Positions 24,001 through 30,307 of a stretch of DNA of 30,307 nt are shown one piece after another. Positions within the stretch are counted from its first letter, which is position 1; each line of letters opens with the position of its first letter. The position numbers and the translations under genes were made by a program. A model generated the notes under the pieces. It had not been told where the DNA came from. It was given only the letters and a program-made list of their open reading frames with translations, and searched no databases. Source of the stretch: a virus; the IMG/VR virus record IMGVR_UViG_3300043419_001215, positions 1 to 30,307 of that record. One strand, 5' to 3'.

Positions 24001-27000
24001 GTGGAATACACGACCTGTTCCAATTTCTTTAACAATAGCACTTGAGCTTGGTGTGTTATTTGGAGGTCCATAAACGTTGTTTGGATAATTGGAATCGTCA
24101 TAACCACCAGCGCCAACTTGTAAGAAGTCGTGTCCAGTAGCACGTACTGTAGAGAACGTTGTTGTAATACCAATTACGTCACCTGCAATATGTCTTGCAT
24201 CTAAAGTAGTGTTCAAATCAAACAAGTAATTTGCACCAGGACCTGAAACAGTTACCGCAGTTCCAACTGGCAATGCTTGTGATAATAACGCACTAATTTT
24301 TACTCGATAACCAATAGTATTTTGTAGTTCGTCAAATACCTGTGTTACAGTTCTAATAATTGTGTCTTCAGTAACACCACCAACTCCCTTGATAGGAATA
24401 CCTGGACCAGTTACGATACCACCATATTGTAAACTTGTTGCTGTTGGTGGGAATAACAATGACTGCAATGTATCTTTAATTTGTGGTTCTTGAATAATAT
24501 GAGGACCAGTAATGCCTAAAGATATAATTGATGTTATTTGAGACATCAATTGTCCAATTCTAACACCAACACCTGTTTCTGCTACTAAGGAGTTGTTAAT
24601 GTTTTGAGGAACATAGGTTTCGCCTTCTGGATCTTGATAGCTTCTTGGTATTCCCAAGTCTCTAACTGGCAATGAATTCAATCCATCTTCTAGAGCATCT
24701 GCAATTATTTCAAACAATACTTCTAATCTATTGTCATCAACACCAGCAGTTCCAGGAGTACCGCTTGTATTTTGAATTAGCGGGTTTCCTAACTGTCTAG
24801 TCACAGTATTTTCTAGTACAAGTTGTTTAGCAACTGCTTTTGCATGTCTTATAGCAGAAACAGTTTGTAGTTTTTGTGTTTCTAAAACTACGTCTGAACT
24901 AGCACTACCATCATAATATGCTTCGGCAGCAATTCTAGTTTTTACGTTACCGCCGTACTCTAAGTCATATGCGATTGCGTCAACAATTAAACCAACGTCC
25001 CTTCTACACTTGGCTTGATTATATGTAAATCCTGAACTATAAGTTTGATTTAGATATGTAATAACGCCATTCTTAATTGTGTTAATGTTATTTAGAACAG
25101 TAATTTTACTGTTATTGGCAACAGTGAAGTTTGCTCCATTTGTATATGCTGGAGAAATTGGAGTTGGTGCTGAGTTAACACCAAACTCTGCAATAGTATT
25201 CACCACTAATAACAGATTGGATATTGTTGTTCTTGATGTAGAAGATCCTGATGGTAATGATGTGTTTTGTGTTGCAGTATTACCAGTAGTTCTTACAATT
25301 GATTGGGCTTGTAGTACTTGATTTACTACATCTTTCAAATAATTGAAAGCAATGATAGTAACATCTACTTGACCTTGAATTAGTGTTACTGCGCCATTCC
25401 AATAAGCACTGCCAGCACCAATACTTTGTGTATTACCGCCATACAATGTATCATACGCTACTGCATCAAGTATATAACCTACGTCTCTAATACATAGTTG
25501 TGGATCATATGAATAACCACTAAATGCTGATATAATATAGTTAGATACATCTGAAATAATAGATGCCTTATTGGTACTAACAGTATTAAATGCGCTTATT
25601 AGAGTTGATTCAACTAAAGAAATTGATGGGTTAACAACACTAGGCAATGTGTTCAAGCTACCAGCAGTAATAACACCCTTAATAATTTCAATATTACCAG
25701 TTGCTGTGCTAGACTCGCCTGAAGAACCAAAACTTCCTGTTCTATTTTGTGTAGAGTTGTTACCACTAGAACGTGCAACAACAGTTCCTTGTATTACTTG
25801 TCCAACTACAACTTGTAATCTTGAATAAGCATTTACAGTGGCAACTGCTTGCCCTGCACCAAGTTGACTTGCCGCGCCAACAAAATAAGCTTCGGCAGCT
25901 TTGATACTTGCACTATTACCGCCATATAAAACATCATAGCAAAGAGCATCAACAATATAGCCTACGTCGCGACTACATTTTGTTTGATTGTAGTTTGGTG
26001 GAGGATTGTTAACGTTAACAAACGCAATAATTTCAGACTGAATAAATGCTCTATTCTGTTGTAGTTGATCTTTGGCATTAATTCTTTCTTGTGTAGCACC
26101 AAGCGGAGTAGGATAAGTTAGAGTCGGAGCTGTACCGCCTTCTAATAAATTAATTACAGTGTCAAAACTTTCAGTTACTCTTGATAATGCCACTGGATCA
26201 GAATTTACTAATGCTTGTGTTACAGTTCTAGCTTTTAAGATACCTTGCTTAGTCTGTATTATTTGCTCAGATTGTAGATAAGAGGAATTAGCTCTTTGAT
26301 ATGCTAATCCAGCAGTTACAGAATTAAAGTTAGTACCAAAAGCAGTATCATATAAAGATGCATCAAGAATATAACCAATATCTCTTTCGCATTTGGCTTG
26401 TATTGCAGGAGTATATGTGTAATTAACAAAGTTGTAGTTTACAAAAGCAATAAACTCTTGTTGTAAAAATTCTTGGTTAGCTCTTAATAAGTTAACTGAA
26501 TTTAATACGCCTGTATCAACAACTGATGGATTAGAATAAACTAATTCAGTAGTGTTACTACCACTGTTGATAATACCTGTAACTAAGTTAAATTTGTTAG
26601 TTAATTCAGTTGCTACAGTTGAATCAGTAATTACAGCCAATGCCAAATCTCTTGCTTTGTTGATACCAGCAATAGTTGGAATTTTTTGGTTAAGGATAAC
26701 GTTTGAAGAATAACTTCTTAGATATGCTAAACCAGCAGTAATTGATCTATAGTTTGATCCAAGAACGATGTCATCTAAAACTGCATTTAGAATTAGATCT
26801 ACGTCTCTTCTACATTTTTCTTCGTCGTAGTTAAAACCTGGGAACTGGTTATTCAAATAAGCAATTACATCTTCTTGAATAAATGCTTTGTTATCTAATA
26901 ACTGTTGAACACCATTTAAGTTTGAACCGTTATATGGTAATGACAACTGTGGTGTAACTGCGCCGCTATACTGATTAACAATATATTGAGCAACTTTTGT

Positions 27001-29454
27001 AGCATAGTTGATAGCATCAACTGTAATACCTTTTTGTTGAGCTAGTACTAATGCCGCACTTGGGTTACCTTGTTGATAGTAACTTGCACCTGCACCACGA
27101 CTTCTTACGTTACCACCGTATGTCAAGTCATATATAACAGCATCAACGATGTATCCAACGTCTCTATAACATGTATCTTGGTTATATTCAAAGGTTGGGT
27201 AAATTGTTGATAGATAATCAATTGTTTCTTGTTGAATAAATGTTTTGTTTGCAACAAGTTTTTCAACTGCGTTTGCATTAAAGCCAACTAAAGGCGTTGC
27301 TGATTCAGTTAATTGGTAAGTTTCAATTGTTGTACCACCATTAGAAGTCTTACCTAAAATACGATAAATGCTTGGATCATAATTGCTTGCAGAGAATCTT
27401 AAAGCAGAGCTATTAATGATTGGTGGATTGTTAGTGATCTGACTAACTGAAATTGTTTTTAACTGATATAAGTTAAATGAGAACGCTCTTGGCTTATTGT
27501 AAGAGTCAGTGAATGTTTTAAGAGCAGTATTTAACGATGGATCAATACTTAGATTCCAATAACTATTTGTAAATGTAAAACTAGTATTCCCTGGAATTGA
27601 TGCTGTTAAGTTTCTATCCAGTGTTAAGTCCCAGTAACCATCTACTCTAGTAAATTGTGCAGATGCAACTTGGTTAATCATTTGATAAACCAATGCTCTA
27701 TCAAGTGCCAGTGCCCAACGTTGTGAAGTAGGATCGTATGTTGGCGTTCCAACTACTGTATATCTAGCGTAATCTAATTCTTCTAAATTAGTATCTAAAA
27801 GTTGGAAAGTCCATCCAGCTTTAGGAGCCCAAGGACTTAACGCACTTGTAACAATGGATCCATCAACTGGTGATGTAACATTTGCAATATATAATGTTGT
27901 TGCTCCTGGAGCGTTGTCTGCTTCTCCCAATCTTGGACTTGCTTGGAATTTAATTTCTCTAGCAGTTACGCCGACTACTGTGTAAACAGATTCGTCGTTC
28001 TCATCAACAATTGGATTAGTTGCAGATAACTTAAACTGCATTTTTAATACAGCTGGTCTTTCTAATTTGTAAACTTTTAGAACATTTTGACCAATTGCAT
28101 TGTCGCTTATTGCGTCGTAACGTACAGTGCCTGCGATATTTCTTTCACTAGGATTTCCTTTAACAGTGTACTCTGTACTAGGAGCATCTTCAACAAAGTT
28201 CGAAATAGCTCTTGCAGGAAGATCAGCAAAAGTATATGTTCCTAAGTCATTAGCATATAATAAACTGTCAGTTCCATTTAATGTAAATGATGTTTTGTCT
28301 ATAACAGTAATGATGTATGTTCTTCCATCAATGTCTGTTGAAATATTAGCACCACCTTGAACTGCTGGTTTAAGTTCAACACCTCTAATAGAAGTCATTT
28401 GAACACTATCACCAGTGCTAAATGGATGACTATATGCAGTGGTTACAACTAATGGACCTGCAACTAATGTTCCGCCAGGTAGTCTAGCACGGGCAACATT
28501 TTTTAATATTATTTCGTGCTTGTCTAATTTAAATGTTGAGTTACGTACTGGTACAGTATCGCACCCACCAACAATAATGTTAACTGCACCTACGTTACCA
28601 TCAGCTAGTGGGCTATCAATATAAGGAGTTACTAAGTTAACTGGAGTAGTTCTTATTTTACCAATTTGAATTGCTTCGTTAGGGTCGTTGCCTTCAGATT
28701 GTAAACCAATCAAACCATAACAGCTTGATCCGCCAACAGAGCGAATTTGACCACCAGCTCTAGCCAAGTAACCAATTCGGCAGTAGTATGTGAACTGGGA
28801 AACTGCTTCACAAACACCGTTATTTTCTGCAATAATACCGTAACCTAAATCGTTAACCATTGTAAAGTCGTTGGACAACATAGAACGGTTACCAGCAGTC
28901 TCAATAACAACTTGTGTCGCTGATGGCAAGAATCCAGCTGGTAAGAATGTGTCGTCAGCTTCAATTGGTGTTGTTGAACTTAAAGTTAAAGTTGCTGTAC
29001 CATTTGAATCTGGAGTTGTGCTGTCAATGATAACATATTTCTTTTTAGCAATGTAAAAAGTATTTGGTATTTCTGGTTTTCTTACTAAACCTGTTACAGT
29101 AAGTTTAGTTCCTTGAGCACCTTGTGTACCAGTAAATGGATCAGTATAACTGTTATCTAATACATAACATACTTGGTTACCAGCCATACCGTCAATAAGT
29201 TGACCACCACCGCCTTCACCAGCAAATGTAGCACAAACTTGTCCGTATGGAGAACGTGTTAAAATTTGACCAGCAGGGTCAAACGCCATTGTAAATCCCT
29301 TGCTGCCAAGGAATGTCATGTTACGTAATTGGAATGCATCACTGACCAATAATGAATCGCAATGCTCGTTATCTAGTAAGAACTCAATTACAGTTCCGTC
29401 TGGAATGGACTGTGCTAATGGTTTTGGGTCACCATTCTCATCAACAATGTCCAT
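21073..29454 (-). CDS. Giant multi-domain virion protein: beta-helix, six RDVGYIVDA repeats, fibre modules (2793 aa)
   Basis: Residues 1-400 resemble the right-handed beta-helix of large T4-like cyanophage structural proteins: HCDSLLVSDAFQLRNMTFLG, NDFTMVNDLGYGIIAENNG, FTYYCRIGYLARAGGQIRS. Residues about 730-1560 hold six helical repeats with a conserved C-x-RD-(V/I) motif. Fibre phrases follow: NIVPTQKAIKTYINNIISG (~1880), ANKITNLKAPTLSLDATNKI (~2002), GxGYTxxP repeats (2049-2190) and LNGNRVTGSADP (~2220). The last ~130 residues (LAENYQADAVYEPGT, RVAGVVSSNPAYLMN, GRVPCKVRGKIRKGDMM) match a C-terminal domain common on phage fibres and possibly related to the Peptidase_G2/intramolecular chaperone type; self-cleavage is unproven. 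SD AGGA lies 9 bases before the ATG. The gene is in frame with the upstream beta-helix gene, separated by TAA-TCT only. It is probably a major fibre or baseplate appendage. Confidence 0.8.
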   Translation of the reverse strand: MDIVDENGDPKPLAQSIPDGTVIEFLLDNEHCDSLLVSDAFQLRNMTFLGSKGFTMAFDPAGQILTRSPYGQVCATFAGEGGGGQLIDGMAGNQVCYVLDNSYTDPFTGTQGAQGTKLTVTGLVRKPEIPNTFYIAKKKYVIIDSTTPDSNGTATLTLSSTTPIEADDTFLPAGFLPSATQVVIETAGNRSMLSNDFTMVNDLGYGIIAENNGVCEAVSQFTYYCRIGYLARAGGQIRSVGGSSCYGLIGLQSEGNDPNEAIQIGKIRTTPVNLVTPYIDSPLADGNVGAVNIIVGGCDTVPVRNSTFKLDKHEIILKNVARARLPGGTLVAGPLVVTTAYSHPFSTGDSVQMTSIRGVELKPAVQGGANISTDIDGRTYIITVIDKTSFTLNGTDSLLYANDLGTYTFADLPARAISNFVEDAPSTEYTVKGNPSERNIAGTVRYDAISDNAIGQNVLKVYKLERPAVLKMQFKLSATNPIVDENDESVYTVVGVTAREIKFQASPRLGEADNAPGATTLYIANVTSPVDGSIVTSALSPWAPKAGWTFQLLDTNLEELDYARYTVVGTPTYDPTSQRWALALDRALVYQMINQVASAQFTRVDGYWDLTLDRNLTASIPGNTSFTFTNSYWNLSIDPSLNTALKTFTDSYNKPRAFSFNLYQLKTISVSQITNNPPIINSSALRFSASNYDPSIYRILGKTSNGGTTIETYQLTESATPLVGFNANAVEKLVANKTFIQQETIDYLSTIYPTFEYNQDTCYRDVGYIVDAVIYDLTYGGNVRSRGAGASYYQQGNPSAALVLAQQKGITVDAINYATKVAQYIVNQYSGAVTPQLSLPYNGSNLNGVQQLLDNKAFIQEDVIAYLNNQFPGFNYDEEKCRRDVDLILNAVLDDIVLGSNYRSITAGLAYLRSYSSNVILNQKIPTIAGINKARDLALAVITDSTVATELTNKFNLVTGIINSGSNTTELVYSNPSVVDTGVLNSVNLLRANQEFLQQEFIAFVNYNFVNYTYTPAIQAKCERDIGYILDASLYDTAFGTNFNSVTAGLAYQRANSSYLQSEQIIQTKQGILKARTVTQALVNSDPVALSRVTESFDTVINLLEGGTAPTLTYPTPLGATQERINAKDQLQQNRAFIQSEIIAFVNVNNPPPNYNQTKCSRDVGYIVDALCYDVLYGGNSASIKAAEAYFVGAASQLGAGQAVATVNAYSRLQVVVGQVIQGTVVARSSGNNSTQNRTGSFGSSGESSTATGNIEIIKGVITAGSLNTLPSVVNPSISLVESTLISAFNTVSTNKASIISDVSNYIISAFSGYSYDPQLCIRDVGYILDAVAYDTLYGGNTQSIGAGSAYWNGAVTLIQGQVDVTIIAFNYLKDVVNQVLQAQSIVRTTGNTATQNTSLPSGSSTSRTTISNLLLVVNTIAEFGVNSAPTPISPAYTNGANFTVANNSKITVLNNINTIKNGVITYLNQTYSSGFTYNQAKCRRDVGLIVDAIAYDLEYGGNVKTRIAAEAYYDGSASSDVVLETQKLQTVSAIRHAKAVAKQLVLENTVTRQLGNPLIQNTSGTPGTAGVDDNRLEVLFEIIADALEDGLNSLPVRDLGIPRSYQDPEGETYVPQNINNSLVAETGVGVRIGQLMSQITSIISLGITGPHIIQEPQIKDTLQSLLFPPTATSLQYGGIVTGPGIPIKGVGGVTEDTIIRTVTQVFDELQNTIGYRVKISALLSQALPVGTAVTVSGPGANYLFDLNTTLDARHIAGDVIGITTTFSTVRATGHDFLQVGAGGYDDSNYPNNVYGPPNNTPSSSAIVKEIGTGRVFHVSTDQDGNFRVGSYFNVNQGDGSVTIAAKIGLSAVSSLTFLTGETVRAFSGDQKMDDNSDNIVPTQKAIKTYINNIISGRFTVDNTLTPNKGLLTLDGTSVMKGDLDIGFNSIENTINSTSPDGFGIVNRKYVDNVFAGGVITYDGSYPITTTGVRNNVQAFSMISDITDTGGVFVNRGGIDLNANKITNLKAPTLSLDATNKIYVDQSIATGGVRTGWSGFTLNDTTTRYFVSSVTITANGANYTTPPAVVFYSTSGTGATGRAVLEAGTNPRGVASIVIDTPGYGYTSAPTVIIGGSVASINVLSSGTGYSAAPTITFSTPQITGGVRATGFALMEGTGSTQKISQIVITNAGCGYTAAPSITQTYVGGAPVAPASFSVQLQSGSGATGGAVIVAIQKDINLNGNRVTGSADPSASTDLVTLNYFNNKNFVKDIADVTITGTPGSGDFLVFTGEVPVGSGGSMVNASVSSTSDITVVRSANNITIAIKSGAIDNDKVRNGAGILQSKLSLNRANTVSSASNAVASDFGISTFWASEFNTTSGFIQLRTSSNKTTGVQLDRLQQISNYRILGRFTGDPSDQSSGYVSELTPQNLKDIVGLTKESVAQLINDDTLGGLFTDGTSSGLVARKDGSPSYGALLKNGGTMRGKITLTPQTLTGSQFSIIVPSENDRLDIGESASLRFRRVWANSFYGVNFYGEGTFGSASAPTTINTGAAFNGTATFAKTSGQLPNGLTGTSIGAGDIAIRNGGADISFTGSVAGTISVLADASVTSNSIVRRTSNGSINAQTFTSGTGITSGVGFIGRASSADGIYFNGTTYGVSPSPSGTGLVGMVNGTISATTFDGTANKAKYADLAENYQADAVYEPGTVLEFGGEFEVTVAEDETRRVAGVVSSNPAYLMNSQLEGGTVAAIALQGRVPCKVRGKIRKGDMMVSAGGGYARPTNDPKIGTIIGKALENFDGGEGVIEIVVGRL
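22890..23310 (-). repeat. Four GxGYTxxP protein repeats in the 2793-aa protein
   Basis: Units GANYTTPPAVVFY, GYGYTSAPTVIIGG, GTGYSAAPTITFST and GCGYTAAPSITQTY alternate with GATGRAVLE- and GVRATGFALMEG-type linkers (about residues 2049-2190). This is the same repeat family as at 5580-6155 in another gene, including the 'VxATGYAxLE' linker. Confidence 0.8.
24770..27264 (-). repeat. Six tandem helical repeats with C-x-RDVGYIVDAxxYDxxYGGN cores
   Basis: The conserved cores lie near 27110-27173, 26755-26815, 26331-26393, 25915-25980, 25433-25497 and 24943-25012, spaced about 360-490 bases (120-160 aa). Each unit opens with a helix of the type NKAFIQEDVIAYLN, then a short Y-containing turn, then the core: CYRDVGYIVDAVIYDLTYGG in the first, CSRDVGYIVDALCYDVLYGG in the fourth, CRRDVGLIVDAIAYDLEYGG in the sixth. 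Each closes with helices such as AAEAYY and HAKAVAKQLV. The first Cys and the RD are kept in all six; YGGN is lost or changed in units 2 and 3. Confidence 0.9.
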
Positions 29455-29457
29455 AGA

Positions 29458-30307
29458 TTAAGTTCCTGGAGCAACGTTTTGCTCAGGATTAGGCTCCTTA
29501 TATATAATGTTTCTAATAGTACCAACACGATATACATTAGGCTCACCACCAGTTGATCCGTAAATAAATCTTAGTCCTGATTTTGGAGGATAAGCAGAAT
29601 TTCTAATTTCTAAAGTAGTGCTACCTGTTGTGTTAGTAACGCCTACAGAAATTGCTAGTTGATGATAATAGTGAGTGTTGTACCAAAATTGTGCGCCAAG
29701 TGCTCTATCACCGCGTACAAATTTAATGTCTTCGTTTTCAGGTAGTACTGGGCCTTCTTTTGGTTTTACCAATGTACGTCTAAATTCATCACCTTTGATC
29801 GCAACGTTTGCTGGAACTTGGATAGGGAAGTTTTCATAGTAAACACCAGATTCTACCATAATAGTAATTTCTGGTTTTGGTACAAAGAAACCTCTAAAAC
29901 CAAAATCTACTCTAGATAAAACGCTGTACGGACCGTCCTTCTTGTTAGCAAGGGCAATGCTAATTGTGCCACCAGGAGGAACTTCTGGGCTTACCCAATT
30001 AACTAAAGATTTTAAATTTAATTCAAATAAGTTATTGTTGATTTTATTAACTCTAAAGATACCATTTAAATTTCTTGTATCTGAGTTATTTGTTCCTAAA
30101 ATTGCACCGCTAATTTGAACATAGTCGCCATCAACAAACCCATGATTTTGTAAACTTACTCTTACTCTAGTTCTAGGACTTGTACTTGCATTAGTGAATG
30201 GAGGAACCCAACGTGTGATAGCAGAAGGCAAAACTTGATATGCGTTGTTCTGCAATTGGACGCGATCCATGTATTTTTTAGCAAATCTAGCAGCCTGACG
30301 AAGACTA
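29458..30307 (-). CDS. Beta-helix virion protein, 5' end cut by window edge
   Basis: A first ATG in view is at 30270 (270 aa), but the frame stays open to the right edge and the upstream codons read plausibly as SLRQAARFAKKY. The ATG also lacks a Shine-Dalgarno, so the real start is probably outside the window. Residues about 50-110 form a beta domain (HGFVDGDYVQISGAI, NGIFRVNKINNNLFELNL). Residues about 130-180 read as a pectin-lyase-like beta-helix entry (TIMVESGVYYENFPIQVPAN, VAIKGDEFRRTLVKP), of the kind that heads large T4-like cyanophage structural proteins. It ends NVAPGT-TAA, then one Ser codon, then the in-frame ATG of the 2793-aa gene, whose first residues look like the continuation of the same helix. 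It may be the N-terminal part of one split protein. Confidence 0.75.
   Translation of the reverse strand, partial: SLRQAARFAKKYMDRVQLQNNAYQVLPSAITRWVPPFTNASTSPRTRVRVSLQNHGFVDGDYVQISGAILGTNNSDTRNLNGIFRVNKINNNLFELNLKSLVNWVSPEVPPGGTISIALANKKDGPYSVLSRVDFGFRGFFVPKPEITIMVESGVYYENFPIQVPANVAIKGDEFRRTLVKPKEGPVLPENEDIKFVRGDRALGAQFWYNTHYYHQLAISVGVTNTTGSTTLEIRNSAYPPKSGLRFIYGSTGGEPNVYRVGTIRNIIYKEPNPEQNVAPGT

Noticed and set aside
24770-27264. A CRISPR array or DNA-level tandem repeat
   Set aside because: The periodicity is in the protein; spacing is irregular (about 360-490 bases), unit DNA has diverged, and there are no short identical repeats with unique spacers.
1-30307. tRNA genes, rRNA, insertion sequences, integrase or attachment sites
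   Set aside because: None was recognised by eye; nearly all bases are covered by well-supported coding sequence. A tRNA or covariance-model scan was not possible here.

Overview
The window looks like part of a T4-like (contractile-tailed) bacteriophage genome, probably of the marine kind related to cyanophages and pelagiphages. It is AT-rich and almost gap-free. It holds a phage-type MazG-like gene, a GroES-like co-chaperonin, and about 28 kb of very large, repetitive fibre and adhesin genes built from modules typical of that virus group (GNAST/TINGxxFNGT, NLYFTNARA, KITNLxxPxxxxDATxKxYVD, RDVGYIVDAxxYD, NDGTGDxLRxAFxKxNxNF). This placement rests on recognised motifs, not on a database search. 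No capsid, portal, sheath or polymerase gene that would fix the lineage is present.

Layout. Positions 1-1709 (minus strand) carry five small genes: a MazG-like pyrophosphohydrolase cut by the left edge, a GroES-like co-chaperonin, a 101-aa unknown, a 172-aa protein that looks like an internal slice of bacterial DNA polymerase III alpha, and a 78-aa unknown. Positions 1712-9939 (minus) hold three fibre-like proteins of 205, 1497 and 1038 aa. Positions 10020-11062 are the only plus-strand genes: two overlapping enzymes, a small Rossmann/methyltransferase-like protein and a QueC-like PP-loop ATPase. Positions 11059-30307 (minus) return to fibre genes: a 403-aa double LamG-like lectin, two proteins of 1381 and 1450 aa that each carry beta-propeller-like repeats, a 91-aa standalone fibre module, a 2793-aa giant with six alpha-helical repeats, and a beta-helix protein running off the right edge.

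How it works together. The minus-strand genes lie 1-21 bases apart or overlap, with Shine-Dalgarno sites inside or beside the previous stop codon, so they form long late operons read right to left. Their products are probably baseplate/tail-fibre adhesins for host recognition, and the co-chaperonin probably helps fold virion proteins. The plus-strand pair reads against this block. The rightward QueC-like gene and the leftward 403-aa gene share an overlapping TTAA at their stops. A good intrinsic terminator for the leftward transcript is embedded in the codons of the QueC-like zinc knuckle.

Most notable points: the plus-strand QueC-like/Rossmann pair inserted in the fibre cluster; the terminator hidden inside its zinc-knuckle codons; the DnaE slice that keeps GRGS but lacks the catalytic aspartates; an in-frame TAA that splits what looks like one giant beta-helix protein; and beta-propellers in two adjacent fibres. 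I found no RNA gene, CRISPR array, insertion sequence, integrase or reverse transcriptase, and no gene-free stretch above 300 bases. The longest non-coding stretch is about 80 bases, at 9940-10019.
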